Made by a program: the position numbers and the translations under genes
In this document: piece after piece, positions 1 to 9,237 of the stretch
Layout of the letters: each line of letters starts with the position of its first letter
Position numbering within the stretch: the stretch's first letter is position 1
Assembly (NCBI GenBank): GCA_026391595.1
Contig: JAPLDY010000207.1
Coordinates: forward strand, 2,778 to 41,103
DNA length: 38,326 bases
Direction: 5' to 3'
DNA from: Bacteroidia bacterium
GTDB lineage: Bacteria > Bacteroidota > Bacteroidia > Bacteroidales > VadinHA17
The notes under the pieces: model-generated
Seen by the model: only the letters and a program-made list of their open reading frames with translations
Told to the model about the DNA's origin: nothing
The model's database searches: none

Positions 1-1
1 T

Positions 2-1174
2 ATGATGGATTCCGGAGGTGCAAGAATTCAGGAAGGCGTGGCAAGCCTCAGTGGTTATGCCTCTATTTTCCATAACATCATCAGTTCTTCAGGCATCATT
101 CCTCAGCTATGCGTAATTATGGGACCGGCAGCAGGCGGTGCAGTCTACTCCCCTGCCCTAACTGATTTCGTTTTCATGGTAAACCATACAAGCTACATGT
201 TCGTTACAGGACCTAACGTTGTCAAGGAAGTTCTGAATGAAGATGTTACATTCGAGACGCTTGGTGGTGCCGAGATCCATGCCCGCAAAAGCGGAGTAGC
301 TCACATGATCTATGACGATGAGGAAAATACAATACTGGCACTAAAAAAATTCCTTGCTTATCTCACGTCAAATAACGTTGAAAACCCTCCTGCAATACCG
401 GATGATAATTCGACACCTGATATTAATGAAAAACTTCGCGACATAGTACCTGATGATCCAAACAAGGCGTATGATGTAAAAGACGTAATACAGCTGATTG
501 TCGACAGGAACAGCTTCTTCGAAACAGCAGAATTATATGCGCCAAATCTGGTCACCGGATTTGCCAGACTCAAGGGTAAAACCATTGGTATCGTCGCAAA
601 CCAGCCAAAAGTTCTCGCTGGTGTCCTCGATATTGATTCATCAACAAAGGGTGCAAGATTCATAAGATTCTGCGATGCATTCAATATACCTATTCTCACA
701 TTGGAAGATGTTCCGGGTTTCCTCCCGGGAAAGGATCAGGAGCATGCTGGTATAATCAGGCACGGGGCAAAATTGTTATTTGCTTACAGCGAGGCCACAG
801 TCCCAAGAATAACCGTTATCATCAGGAAGGCATATGGAGGGGCATTTATTGTAATGAACAGCAAGAGCCTCGGTGGTGACTTCAGCTTTGCTTGGCCGAC
901 AGCAGAGATAGCAGTCATGGGTCCTGACGGGGCGGTTGCAATACTCTACCGGAAGGAGCTTGCCGAATCGAAAAATCCTTATGAGTTGAAAAAGGAACTG
1001 GTTAAGAAATACCGCGACAAGATTGCCAATCCGTTCATTGCAGATGAGCTTGGTTATATTGATGAAGTAATTGATCCGGCTGTAACAAGGCAGAAGATTA
1101 TTTCCGCATTCAGTGCACTGAGCAACAAATGGGTGAAAGTGCCATCCAGGAAGCATGGTAATATGCCATTGTAA
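2..1174 (+). CDS. pccB: acyl-CoA carboxylase, carboxyltransferase (beta) subunit, 5'-truncated
   Basis: This is the C-terminal 390 residues of a biotin-dependent acyl-CoA carboxyltransferase; the frame is open to the window edge, so about 125 residues of the usual ~515 are missing. The family moves CO2 between carboxybiotin and an acyl-CoA (propionyl-CoA carboxylase or methylmalonyl-CoA decarboxylase) in the cytoplasm. Visible crotonase-fold signatures are GPAAGGAVYSPAL, LGGAEIHARKSGVAH, DVPGFLPGKDQEHAGIIRHG and the glycine-rich KAYGGAF block. The RHGAKLLFAYSEATVP stretch is typical of the propionyl/methylmalonyl group rather than acetyl-CoA AccD. The biotin carboxylase and carrier genes lie 2.6 kb downstream on the same strand, so the three probably form one enzyme although two glycosyltransferase genes intervene. 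The exact acyl substrate cannot be read from sequence alone. Confidence 0.93.
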   Translation: MMDSGGARIQEGVASLSGYASIFHNIISSSGIIPQLCVIMGPAAGGAVYSPALTDFVFMVNHTSYMFVTGPNVVKEVLNEDVTFETLGGAEIHARKSGVAHMIYDDEENTILALKKFLAYLTSNNVENPPAIPDDNSTPDINEKLRDIVPDDPNKAYDVKDVIQLIVDRNSFFETAELYAPNLVTGFARLKGKTIGIVANQPKVLAGVLDIDSSTKGARFIRFCDAFNIPILTLEDVPGFLPGKDQEHAGIIRHGAKLLFAYSEATVPRITVIIRKAYGGAFIVMNSKSLGGDFSFAWPTAEIAVMGPDGAVAILYRKELAESKNPYELKKELVKKYRDKIANPFIADELGYIDEVIDPAVTRQKIISAFSALSNKWVKVPSRKHGNMPL

Positions 1175-1210
1175 GTGAAAAGTAAAAAGTAAAAAGTAAA
1201 AAGTAAAAAA
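1175..1210. repeat. short tandem repeat, 7-bp unit GTAAAAA
   Basis: Directly after the stop codon of the carboxyltransferase gene the unit GTAAAAA is repeated about five times; the first unit is GTGAAAA and the last has one extra A. It looks like a slippage-prone microsatellite. No function can be assigned. Confidence 0.85.
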
Positions 1211-1495
1211 TTATAAGTCGCGAGTTAATAGGTAAAACAATAATTGAATTGCAAGATTAGCCCTTATGTTAATTCTATATATTTGTCATTATCGATTATA
1301 TTGATTTTATATTAGAATTCCACAATGTCTGAATTCAATACAGTGCAACTTATTATTCTTCCAACATTTTACGATCTGAATGGGAATCTAGCCTGCATTA
1401 AGGAAGAAATATTCCGTTTAAGCCAATTACATTTTATATTTTAATGATAATCAAGATGTTATTTAATTTTTAACCTTCCCGTAAATAACAAAAAC
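1211..1495. other. AT-rich intergenic region without a gene
   Basis: The stretch between the carboxyltransferase and the glycosyltransferase (321 nt including the tandem repeat) holds no credible ORF or RNA gene. An octamer TATATTTG at 1278-1285 matches the Bacteroidota -7 element TAnnTTTG, but no TTTG is found 19-21 nt upstream and it lies 210 nt before the next start codon, so a promoter for the glycosyltransferase pair is only possible. A long gap here supports separate transcription of the downstream genes. Confidence 0.5.
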
Positions 1496-2425
1496 ATGCC
1501 AAAGCTTTCAATAATAATACCCTGTTATTTTAACGAAGAGAATATCCCTATAACCGGGAAAATATTGCTAAATAATGAGAAGAACTTTCCTTCAAATGTT
1601 TCTTTTGAATATATTCTCGTTGACGATGGTTCAAAAGATGACACATTGAAGGAACTGTTAAGATTCAAAGAAGCATCTCCGGAAAAAGTTAAAGTAATCA
1701 AACTCTCAGGCAATTTTGGATCTTATAATGCAATACTTGCAGGGATGAACTATGCGATTGGTGATTGCAACGTCATACTTTCAGCAGATCTTCAGGATCC
1801 TCCTGAACTGGTTCCTAAAATGTATGAGTATTGGGAGAGAGGCATTAAGCTTGTTATTGCAAACAGGCAGGACCGTAAAGAATCGATTATTCAAAAAATC
1901 CTTTCAAATACTTATCATTCTCTAATCAGGAAACTTGCCATAAAAGGAATTCCAAAAGGAGGTTATGATCTAGTTCTCTTTGATAAAAAACTTAGGGATG
2001 AAGTAGTCAAAATAAATGAGAAGAACACAAATCAGATTTATCTGCTTTCATGGTTAAAATATGATTATGTGAACATACCATACGTACGGGGCAAAAGAGA
2101 TCTTGGCAAATCAAGATGGACTCTAGGCAAAAAGATTAAATTATTCATTGATTCATTCGTTTCATTCTCATTTTTCCCGATAAGATTAATTAGTGTTGGA
2201 GGACTACTGCTTGGATTTATTTCATTCCTGTATGGGCTGTTTGTAATATATGCTAAAATCACTGGACTTGTACCTTTACAGGGATGGACTGCAATAATGG
2301 TTGTTCTGCTTTTTGTTTCCTCATTCCAGATGATTGCCCTTGGAATTATCGGAGAATACTTATGGAGGACTATGGATGCTTCAAGAAACAGACCCAACTT
2401 TATTGTTGAAGAAACTTACATATAA
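1496..2425 (+). CDS. family 2 glycosyltransferase, polyprenyl-phosphate sugar transferase type (GtrB/ArnC/DPM1-like)
   Basis: A 309-residue GT2 enzyme. The N-terminal GT-A domain begins SIIPCYFNEENIP, has the nucleotide-binding VDDGSKDD block near residues 42-49 and the metal-binding ADLQDPPE block near residues 97-104. The C-terminus has two hydrophobic helices (about 220-250 and 260-290) followed by GEYLWRTM, the layout of GtrB/ArnC/dolichol-phosphate-mannose-synthase-like enzymes that load a sugar from a nucleotide donor onto undecaprenyl phosphate at the inner membrane face. The next gene encodes a multi-pass GT-C-like protein, the natural partner that would use such a lipid-linked sugar. 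Sugar identity is unknown. Both genes are visibly more AT-rich than the carboxylase genes flanking them. Confidence 0.9.
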   Translation: MPKLSIIIPCYFNEENIPITGKILLNNEKNFPSNVSFEYILVDDGSKDDTLKELLRFKEASPEKVKVIKLSGNFGSYNAILAGMNYAIGDCNVILSADLQDPPELVPKMYEYWERGIKLVIANRQDRKESIIQKILSNTYHSLIRKLAIKGIPKGGYDLVLFDKKLRDEVVKINEKNTNQIYLLSWLKYDYVNIPYVRGKRDLGKSRWTLGKKIKLFIDSFVSFSFFPIRLISVGGLLLGFISFLYGLFVIYAKITGLVPLQGWTAIMVVLLFVSSFQMIALGIIGEYLWRTMDASRNRPNFIVEETYI

Positions 2426-2509
2426 TTACTGATTCCCTTATTACATTACCAAAAGATTGTTTACAACCATATTTCTTTAACATCAAAAAATACCATTAGA
2501 ATTTTATAA

Positions 2510-3751
2510 ATGAAAAAAGTCCTGATATCAATATTCTGGATTTTAATAATTGCCGGACTTATTATCCGGTTACTGTCATTGTCATATAATGGAATTTTTG
2601 ATATAGATGCATATTATGAATGGGGGTATAATTCTTTAAAAAGTGGTCTAAATGAAGGCTATCAGGGAATCTATTTCCCGTTTCAGTACCAGCTATTTGA
2701 AGCAGGCGCCTGGATCGCAGATACATTCAATATTGGACATCACGCGGGATTCAAGATTCTTAATCTAATATTTGATATTGCAAACCTTGTAATACTCTTT
2801 CTTTTATTCCGGAAACTTAAGATATCAAAGTATTATCTTCTGCTCTACTGGATTCATCCCTGGTTCCTGATAATGTTTTCTCAGGGATACTGTGATTTTC
2901 AATTTACATTTTTCATTCTTTGTGCCTTTTACCTGGCATTAAATGGTTCTGCCAGAAGCTATCTTCTTTCGGGTCTCTTTCTTGGATTAGCAATGCATAT
3001 GAAACCACAGGTACAGATCATTGTTCTCTCGATCTTTATTTATAGTATGTATCTTTTATATAAAAACCGAGACACACGATTACTGCATATGTTTGTTTTC
3101 CCGGTAATAATCTTTGCAAATTATTCACTTTATTTCTTAATTCAATCCGGCAATCCTTTCACATTGCTGAGGGATTTTGTTGATCTGGATGAAGCAATGC
3201 CACTGACTGCCAACTTCTTAAACGGCTGGTTCCCAATTGCATATAATTTAATAAAACCTGGCGATCCTATCTACAGCGTATGTGATAATATTACTATTGC
3301 TCATATCAGCCTGCGAACATTTGCCCTTGTAATTTTGTTAATGCTTATATTTCTTTTTATAAGAAGGCTTGTCAGCAGAACTATTGGCACTAAAAACAAT
3401 TATTCAATTTTGTTGCTTGGAAGCTTTTCGACGTTTATTTTCCCGTTTATCATGACCGCAGCACATGAAAATCATCTTTTTCTGGCAACAGTTTTGCTTG
3501 TACTTATCTCTGGAAAAATCAATAATGTTTTAGCTAAAATATGTATTCATATTATCTTATTATTGCAATGTATTAATTTATATGGGTTTTACGGATTTGG
3601 TGAAAGTAAAACCCTGAAATTTATTTCAATCAGCTATAGTTACGAAATTGCAGTTGTCTTATCCTTGATTGCTTTTATTGCTTTTTTGTTCTTAACTGTT
3701 TATTTCCTTAACCGCAAATCAGATATTCTGATAAGCTTTGACCAAAATTAA
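2510..3751 (+). CDS. multi-pass membrane glycosyltransferase, GT-C fold (GT87/mannosyltransferase-like)
   Basis: A 413-residue integral membrane protein with roughly ten hydrophobic helices. The first extracytoplasmic loop carries FDIDAYYEW just after the first helix, the place where GT-C enzymes keep their catalytic acidic residue; further family-like features are YWIHPWF and a positively charged MHMKPQ stretch near residue 165. GT-C enzymes take sugars from polyprenyl-phosphate donors and attach them to lipids, glycans or proteins on the outer face of the inner membrane. The gene follows the GT2 gene by 84 nt and the biotin carboxylase gene starts 19 nt after its stop, so it may be co-transcribed with both. 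The acceptor is unknown. The family assignment rests on topology and the loop motif, not on a full signature. Confidence 0.72.
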   Translation: MKKVLISIFWILIIAGLIIRLLSLSYNGIFDIDAYYEWGYNSLKSGLNEGYQGIYFPFQYQLFEAGAWIADTFNIGHHAGFKILNLIFDIANLVILFLLFRKLKISKYYLLLYWIHPWFLIMFSQGYCDFQFTFFILCAFYLALNGSARSYLLSGLFLGLAMHMKPQVQIIVLSIFIYSMYLLYKNRDTRLLHMFVFPVIIFANYSLYFLIQSGNPFTLLRDFVDLDEAMPLTANFLNGWFPIAYNLIKPGDPIYSVCDNITIAHISLRTFALVILLMLIFLFIRRLVSRTIGTKNNYSILLLGSFSTFIFPFIMTAAHENHLFLATVLLVLISGKINNVLAKICIHIILLLQCINLYGFYGFGESKTLKFISISYSYEIAVVLSLIAFIAFLFLTVYFLNRKSDILISFDQN

Positions 3752-3770
3752 TTCTTAAAACAGGTAATTA

Positions 3771-5294
3771 ATGGATCATCATACGAAAACTAATATAAAA
3801 CATATACTTGTTGCAAACAGGGGTGAGATCGCAGTTCGGATAATTAAGACAGCGCGGCTGATGAAGATCAAAACTGTCGCAATCAAAACGGCGATTGAAC
3901 CAACTGCGATGTACCTCTCCCTGGCAGATGACATATTCGATAATACTGAGGACTTATCTGAAATACCTGTTTTTCTTGATATTGAAAAGCTGATTTCTAT
4001 AGCGCTAAAAACCGGAGCTGATTCAGTTCATCCGGGTTACGGATTTCTTGCAGAAAGCGCCTACTTTGCTCAGAAATGTATTGACAATAAGATAATTTAT
4101 ATCGGACCATCGCCCGATGCTATATATAAAATGGGCAACAAAACCATAGCTCGCAGGCTGGCGTTAAAAAATGGAATTCCAATGGCAATGGGAAGCGAGG
4201 GCAATATCTCAAATGATGAAGAGGCTGTTAAAATTGCTGAAAAAATTGGTTATCCGGTAATTATCAAGGCTGCTTCAGGGGGTGGCGGACGTGGAATGAG
4301 AATTGTCCGTAAAGCTGAGGAGATGGAAAGGATGTTCGTTATTGCCAGCAAGGAAGCCGAGAAAGCATTCAATGATCCGTCTGTTTTTATCGAAAAATAT
4401 ATTGAAAATCCAAAGCATATCGAATTCCAGATTCTTGGAGACACCAGGGGAAATATAATTCATCTCGGTGAAAGGGAGTGTTCCATCCAGAGGAAGCATC
4501 AGAAGCTGCTCGAAGAGGCACCTTCATGCGCACTTGACAATAATCTCAGGAAGAAGATGGGGAATATGGCTGTACAAATCGCAAAGACTGTAAACTACTA
4601 CTCTGCAGGAACCGTGGAGTTTCTTCTCGACTCTGACAAGAATTTCTACTTCATGGAAATGAACACAAGAATACAGGTTGAACATCCTGTTACCGAAATA
4701 GTTACCGGCATTGACCTGATTGAACAGCAGATCAGGATAGCCAATGGTGAGTCATTAAAGTTAAAACAGGAAGATGTTAAATTGAAGGGATGGGCTATTG
4801 AATGCAGGATTAATGCTGAGAATGTCCAGGCAGGGTTTGCCCCTGACCCGGGAAAGATAGAGAAAATCAGTATGCCATCTGATCCATATATAAGAGTCGA
4901 TACGGGAATTCAGGCCGGATCATCCGTACTTTCGCAGTATGATTCAATGATCGCAAAACTGATTGTAAGCGGAAAGAACCGCAAAGAGGCTATCAAGAAC
5001 TGTAAAATGGCTCTCGATAAGGTCTGGATAAAAGGAACAAAGACGACTCTTCCTTTTTTCAGACTGCTTGTACGAAATCAGAAATTCCAGGATGGAACAT
5101 TTACAACGGCATTTATTGAAAAAGATCTCGACAAGTACTATTTCAACAGCGAATATGAGGAGATGCTTGCCGCCTGGTTTGCCACAAAACTTTTTGTTGA
5201 GGAGAACCTTGAAGCTAACAGCATCAATGTCGATTTCGAGAACAGCAAAGAGATGAGCCCATGGCTGATGAATAAACGGCTCAACCAGTTTTAA
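3771..5294 (+). CDS. accC: biotin carboxylase subunit of acyl-CoA carboxylase
   Basis: A 507-residue ATP-grasp enzyme that carboxylates biotin on the carrier protein with ATP and bicarbonate. It starts with ILVANRGEIAVRII, the usual biotin carboxylase N-terminus, then HPGYGFLAESAYFA, the glycine-rich ATP loop ASGGGGRGMRIV near residues 167-178, EKYIENPKHIEFQI, ERECSIQRKHQK, the catalytic FLLDSDKNFYFMEMNTRIQVEHPVTE region and the C-terminal biotin-carboxylase domain. It is about 50 residues longer than stand-alone AccC; the extra tail (after about residue 450) shows no recognisable domain. It ends 14 nt before the biotin carrier gene and belongs with it. The reaction is certain from the family; whether the holoenzyme acts on propionyl-CoA or another acyl-CoA depends on the carboxyltransferase. 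Confidence 0.96.
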   Translation: MDHHTKTNIKHILVANRGEIAVRIIKTARLMKIKTVAIKTAIEPTAMYLSLADDIFDNTEDLSEIPVFLDIEKLISIALKTGADSVHPGYGFLAESAYFAQKCIDNKIIYIGPSPDAIYKMGNKTIARRLALKNGIPMAMGSEGNISNDEEAVKIAEKIGYPVIIKAASGGGGRGMRIVRKAEEMERMFVIASKEAEKAFNDPSVFIEKYIENPKHIEFQILGDTRGNIIHLGERECSIQRKHQKLLEEAPSCALDNNLRKKMGNMAVQIAKTVNYYSAGTVEFLLDSDKNFYFMEMNTRIQVEHPVTEIVTGIDLIEQQIRIANGESLKLKQEDVKLKGWAIECRINAENVQAGFAPDPGKIEKISMPSDPYIRVDTGIQAGSSVLSQYDSMIAKLIVSGKNRKEAIKNCKMALDKVWIKGTKTTLPFFRLLVRNQKFQDGTFTTAFIEKDLDKYYFNSEYEEMLAAWFATKLFVEENLEANSINVDFENSKEMSPWLMNKRLNQF

Positions 5295-5308
5295 CCAGAA
5301 AAGCATCT

Positions 5309-5836
5309 ATGAACACTAAACTAAAGATTGATAAGCTATATACCCTCTCCTCAGAGAACAGGAAATTCAGCTTCCCTCTGCCGTTAAAGAATAAGATAAG
5401 GATCGGAAAGAGGGATTATATCGTTCAGCTTAAAGCTGATGAGAAGTACGGAACATATATCCTCTGGAAGAACCGCAGATATCCGGTTGAAATCGTAAGG
5501 TCGAGGCAGAATAAATACGAGATCCTTTTCAATGATATAAGCTATACTTTCACCGTTGAGACTCCATTTTCGCTTCAGAGAAAGAAAGTCCTTGACTCCA
5601 AAAAGGGCAAAACAGAGCAGGAATTTGTCAGGGCACCAATGCCGGGCAAGATTATTGATGTCCTTGTACGTGAAGGATCTGCCGTTCTGAGAGGCGAGCC
5701 TGTGGTAATTCTCGAAGCCATGAAGATGCAGAACGAAATTCAGTCACCTGTCAACGGTAAGGTAATAAAGATCTCCACCAAAGCCAACACCAATGTATTG
5801 AAGGATGATGTGCTGGTGGAGATAAAGGCAGAATAG
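5309..5836 (+). CDS. biotin carboxyl carrier protein (biotinyl-domain subunit)
   Basis: A 175-residue protein whose C-terminal half is a biotinyl domain: FVRAPMPGKIIDVLV followed by the biotinylation motif EAMKM, with the target lysine at residue 139, and QSPVNGKV. The N-terminal ~100 residues are a basic beta-rich segment of the kind seen in carriers of propionyl-CoA or oxaloacetate-type carboxylases rather than the Pro/Ala-rich linker of E. coli AccB. Gene order and the 14-nt gap show it works with the preceding biotin carboxylase. It is the last gene of the plus-strand run; its stop lies one base from the stop of the convergent pepD gene, leaving no room for a separate terminator. Confidence 0.93.
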   Translation: MNTKLKIDKLYTLSSENRKFSFPLPLKNKIRIGKRDYIVQLKADEKYGTYILWKNRRYPVEIVRSRQNKYEILFNDISYTFTVETPFSLQRKKVLDSKKGKTEQEFVRAPMPGKIIDVLVREGSAVLRGEPVVILEAMKMQNEIQSPVNGKVIKISTKANTNVLKDDVLVEIKAE

Positions 5837-5837
5837 C

Positions 5838-7295
5838 TTATTTTACCGGCACCTGTTTCAGGCTCTCACACAAGAAAGCATAAAACTTTTTAACTGATGG
5901 TATATTAACTTTCTCATCAGGGGAGTGCGGATGTTTTATGGTAGGCCCGAATGAGATCATATCCAGATCAGGGTAAACGCCTCCTATGATGGCACATTCA
6001 AGTCCTGCATGAATTGCTTTTATGTCAGCTTCCGTTCCGAACATTTTCTTGTATGTGCTGCCCATGATCTTCAAAACCGGAGAGGCCATATTGGGTTTCC
6101 ATCCTGGATAACCTCCTGACATTGTTACTTTTGCACCGATAAGGTGAAATACCGCAGCAATCCTCCAGGCAGTTGATTCCTTGGATGTATTAACCGAACT
6201 GCGGCACAGATTATGAACTTCAAGGCTGCCCTTGAGACATTTGACAATTGCCATGTTGTTTGATGTTTCAACAAGGCCTTTCATAGCCTGGCTCATACGC
6301 TGGACGCCGTTCGGACATACAAAGACAGCCCTTAATATCTGGAACTGATCCGGTTTGGTCATAACTTTGGAAGGCATCTCACATTTCTTGCAGGTAAATG
6401 AAAGATCTGGTTCAGGCTCGGCAAATTCTGCCCTGTACATCTTCTCATAGCCTTTTACAAACTTCTCAAACGCTTTGGCCTTTGCACTTGCTACCAGCAA
6501 AACTGCAAAAGATTCGCGGGGTATTGCATTACGCAGATTTCCACCTGCAGCTTCAGCAAGCCTTATACCAAAATCTGATTCTGCCTGCATCATGAATCGA
6601 AACATCAGCTTATTTGAGTTAGCTCTTCCAAGAGAAATATCAACACCTGAATGTCCGCCTCTCAATCCTTTTGCGGTTACCCTGTAAGCAGTCATCCTGG
6701 CAGGGGCCGTTTCTTCCTTGTATTTTTTGGTAGCGCTTACATCAATCCCTCCTGCGCAACCTACGCAAAGCTCGTGCTCATCCTCAGAATCGAGGTTCAT
6801 CAGGATATCGCCTTTAAGAAAGCCCTTTTTCAATCCGAAGACACCTGTCATGCCTGTCTCCTCGTCGATGGTAAAAAGGGCTTCAACCAGGCCATGCTGC
6901 AAGTCTTTTGAAGCCAGCACGGCAAGTGCTGATGCAACTCCGATTCCATTGTCTGCACCGAGGGTGGTACCACTGGCTTTTACCCAATCACCATCTATTA
7001 CGGTCTGGATAGGATCCTTTTCAAAATCATGCTTCTTATCGTTGTTCTTCTGAGGGACCATATCAAGATGTGTCTGGAGAATGATGCCTTTGCGTTTCTC
7101 CATTCCTTTAGTTGCCGGTTTTCTGATAAGGACGTTACCTACCTTATCGACAATAGTCTCAAGCTTATGTTCTTTGCCGAATTTTTCAACATACTCAGCT
7201 ATCCTCTTTTCCTTCTTTGACGGGTGAGGGATCTGTGTAATGTCATAGAAAAAATTCCAGAGTGGTTTTGGTTCCAGATTGCGAATGTCGCCCAT
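5838..7295 (-). CDS. pepD: aminoacyl-histidine dipeptidase (Xaa-His/beta-alanyl dipeptidase, M20 family)
   Basis: A 485-residue cytoplasmic di-zinc peptidase of the PepD/carnosinase type, the normal length for the family. The metal and catalytic signatures are present in order: LQTHLDMVP (His and Asp ligands), LGADNGIGVA (bridging Asp), TIDEETGMTG (catalytic and ligand Glu), LNLDSED, a lid domain starting near RGGHSGVDI, and the closing PTIKHPHSPDEKV with the last histidine ligand. It hydrolyses dipeptides, classically with C-terminal histidine. The ATG at 7293-7295 is chosen because GDIRNLEPKPLW is a typical PepD start. The gene is alone on the minus strand, convergent with the biotin carrier gene and divergent from the phosphate transporter. 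Confidence 0.95.
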   Translation of the reverse strand: MGDIRNLEPKPLWNFFYDITQIPHPSKKEKRIAEYVEKFGKEHKLETIVDKVGNVLIRKPATKGMEKRKGIILQTHLDMVPQKNNDKKHDFEKDPIQTVIDGDWVKASGTTLGADNGIGVASALAVLASKDLQHGLVEALFTIDEETGMTGVFGLKKGFLKGDILMNLDSEDEHELCVGCAGGIDVSATKKYKEETAPARMTAYRVTAKGLRGGHSGVDISLGRANSNKLMFRFMMQAESDFGIRLAEAAGGNLRNAIPRESFAVLLVASAKAKAFEKFVKGYEKMYRAEFAEPEPDLSFTCKKCEMPSKVMTKPDQFQILRAVFVCPNGVQRMSQAMKGLVETSNNMAIVKCLKGSLEVHNLCRSSVNTSKESTAWRIAAVFHLIGAKVTMSGGYPGWKPNMASPVLKIMGSTYKKMFGTEADIKAIHAGLECAIIGGVYPDLDMISFGPTIKHPHSPDEKVNIPSVKKFYAFLCESLKQVPVK

Positions 7296-7451
7296 ATTTA
7301 GTTGTTTTAATTTTACTACGATTTATAACCTTTAATGTAAATCAATTGCGATATAAAAATAGTTATAATAAATTGAAAAACACTTTAAACAGGTCAGGGT
7401 TTTTTATTCAGCAGCGGTAATAAATGTAACAATAACTTAATATCTGTTAAT

Positions 7452-7482
7452 TTTGATATCTTATCTGTTTTAATTATTTTTG
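7452..7482 (+). promoter_or_regulatory. predicted Bacteroidota promoter for the PiT-DUF47 operon
   Basis: TTTG at 7452-7455 is followed after exactly 19 nt by TATTTTTG at 7475-7482, a full match to the Bacteroidota housekeeping consensus TTTG-N19-TAnnTTTG. Transcription would begin near 7488, giving a leader of about 85 nt before the PiT start codon. An overlapping second octamer TAATTTTG at 7448-7455 lacks its own upstream element. No obvious Pho-box direct repeat was seen. Confidence 0.6.
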
Positions 7483-7573
7483 GCTTCACTTTTTCAAGAA
7501 TGCATATTCAAGAAATGAAAATCATATCATTTCCGTTTCCTTTTAATCATAAGATATCCAATAAGATCCGACT

Positions 7574-8560
7574 ATGACATTCCTATATATAATTGTAGCC
7601 TTAGTCATATGCTTTGATTTTATTAACGGATTCCACGATTCTGCAAATTCTATTGCCTGCATAGTATCTACTAAAGTGCTTTCTCCTTTTGCTGCAGTCT
7701 GTATGGCAGCATTTTTTAATTTCATTGCCTTCATTGTTTTTGAACCCAGAGTTGCCGCTACGATGGGAAAAGGAATTGTTGATGCTGATGTGCTTAACCT
7801 GAATGTTATTGGTGCTGCTGTTGTTGCGGCGATTACCTGGAATCTTATAACCTGGTGGTGGGGATTGCCCTCAAGTTCATCACATACGCTTGTCGGAGGA
7901 TTGGTTGGTGCTGCAATAGTCAGTTCAGGACTCAGTTCCGTATTAATGGGAGGTGTAATTAAAATTGTGGCATTCATTGTTATAGCTCCTTTTCTTGGAT
8001 TCATTTTTGCACATTTTCTCTCTTCAACGATTATGTGGCTCTTCAGAAAAACACCTGCTTTCACAGTCGATAAGCTATTCCGGCGATTCCAGTTAGTATC
8101 AGCTTCCGCCTTCAGCCTCGGACATGGAGCAAATGATGCACAAAAATCCATGGGGATTATACTCCTGGCGCTTATACTTTCTGGTCATGCCACAAAACAA
8201 TCAGTCATCCCGATGTGGGTTGTCCTTTCCTGCCAGAGTGCAATCGCTCTCGGAACTCTCTTTGGCGGATGGAGAATTGTCAAGACGATGGGACAGAAGA
8301 TAACTAAGCTGAAGCCATTTGAGGGATTCTGTGCCGAGACAGCTGGTGCTATATCTATTTTTGTTGCTACCCATTGGGGCATTCCGGTCAGCACTACACA
8401 TACGATTACCGGTGCAATAATGGGAGTCGGTGCACGTAAGGGAGCTTCATCAGTAAAATGGGGAGTCACGCGTAAAATCTTTATTGCCTGGATAGTGACT
8501 ATACCTGTATCTGGAATAATTGGAGGTATAATGTACCTATTCTTTAACTGGATTAATTAG
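7574..8560 (+). CDS. pit: inorganic phosphate transporter, PiT family
   Basis: A 328-residue polytopic inner-membrane protein of the PiT (PF01384) family, which imports inorganic phosphate as a metal-phosphate complex with protons, or with sodium. The two inverted family signatures are present: GFHDSANSIA near residue 16 and GHGANDAQKSMG near residue 182, each followed by a pore motif (PSSSSHTLVGG and PVSTTHTITGA). The length is at the compact end of the family, without the long central loop of eukaryotic PiT proteins. The DUF47 gene follows by 26 nt, the conserved PiT partner arrangement; DUF47 proteins are PhoU-like and thought to regulate PiT. A consensus promoter lies about 90 nt upstream. 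Confidence 0.95.
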   Translation: MTFLYIIVALVICFDFINGFHDSANSIACIVSTKVLSPFAAVCMAAFFNFIAFIVFEPRVAATMGKGIVDADVLNLNVIGAAVVAAITWNLITWWWGLPSSSSHTLVGGLVGAAIVSSGLSSVLMGGVIKIVAFIVIAPFLGFIFAHFLSSTIMWLFRKTPAFTVDKLFRRFQLVSASAFSLGHGANDAQKSMGIILLALILSGHATKQSVIPMWVVLSCQSAIALGTLFGGWRIVKTMGQKITKLKPFEGFCAETAGAISIFVATHWGIPVSTTHTITGAIMGVGARKGASSVKWGVTRKIFIAWIVTIPVSGIIGGIMYLFFNWIN

Positions 8561-8586
8561 TATAAATAAATCTTAAAAACTGAAAT

Positions 8587-9237
8587 ATGAATATTGATAA
8601 AATTCTGAAGTTTTTTGTTCCTAAGGACCATTCCTTTTATCCCCTTTTTGAAGAAGATGTAAAAAACATGGTAAAAGCCACAGAGCTCCTCAAACTTCAA
8701 TTATCCAGTTCCGACATAGAAGCCCATGAAAAGTATTATAAGGAGATCAAGGATGTTGAACATATCGGTGATGAGATAACAGATAAGACGTACCAGCAGC
8801 TGAATAAATCCTTCATAACACCTTTTGACAGGGAAGACATTCACGAGCTTACCGCCCATATTGATGATGTCGTTGATTCAATAAACGGTGTAAGCAGAAG
8901 GATCTGCCTCTATAAACCAAAACACCTTATGCCTGTCTATAAAGAGATGGCTAATTTGATCAATGAAGCTGCCCAGGAAATTCAAATATGTATCCATTGT
9001 CTGAATGATGCGGCTGCAAATAAAGATGAGATCACTAAAGCCTGTAATAATGTAACAGCCATTGAACACAGGACTGACGAATATTATTATGTTGCTGTTG
9101 CAGAGCTCTTTGAAAAGGAAAAAGATGCAGCTGAACTGCTGAAAAACAATAAGATACTTGAAATACTTGAAAGAATAGTCGATGAAGAGGAAGACGTGAC
9201 AGATACGATAAAGTCTATACTCATTAAGATGGCATAA
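8587..9237 (+). CDS. DUF47 family PhoU-like protein, partner of PiT transporter
   Basis: A 216-residue all-helical cytoplasmic protein of the DUF47/PhoU_div family. Visible features are KFFVPKDHSFYPLFE at the start, the EHIGDEITDKTYQQLN metal-binding-type segment, the TPFDREDIHEL motif near residues 78-88 and the EHRTDEYYY and DEEEDVTDTIKSIL segments in the second helical bundle. These match the duplicated three-helix layout of PhoU-like proteins with E/D-rich metal sites. It lies 26 nt after the phosphate transporter and is almost certainly co-transcribed and functionally coupled with it. The stop codon runs directly into a C-run hairpin repeat. Confidence 0.94.
   Translation: MNIDKILKFFVPKDHSFYPLFEEDVKNMVKATELLKLQLSSSDIEAHEKYYKEIKDVEHIGDEITDKTYQQLNKSFITPFDREDIHELTAHIDDVVDSINGVSRRICLYKPKHLMPVYKEMANLINEAAQEIQICIHCLNDAAANKDEITKACNNVTAIEHRTDEYYYVAVAELFEKEKDAAELLKNNKILEILERIVDEEEDVTDTIKSILIKMA

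Noticed and set aside
1175-1495. tRNA or small RNA gene in the largest intergenic gap
   Set aside because: No cloverleaf, T-loop (GTTCRA) or stable GC hairpin is visible; only an AT-rich stretch with a microsatellite.
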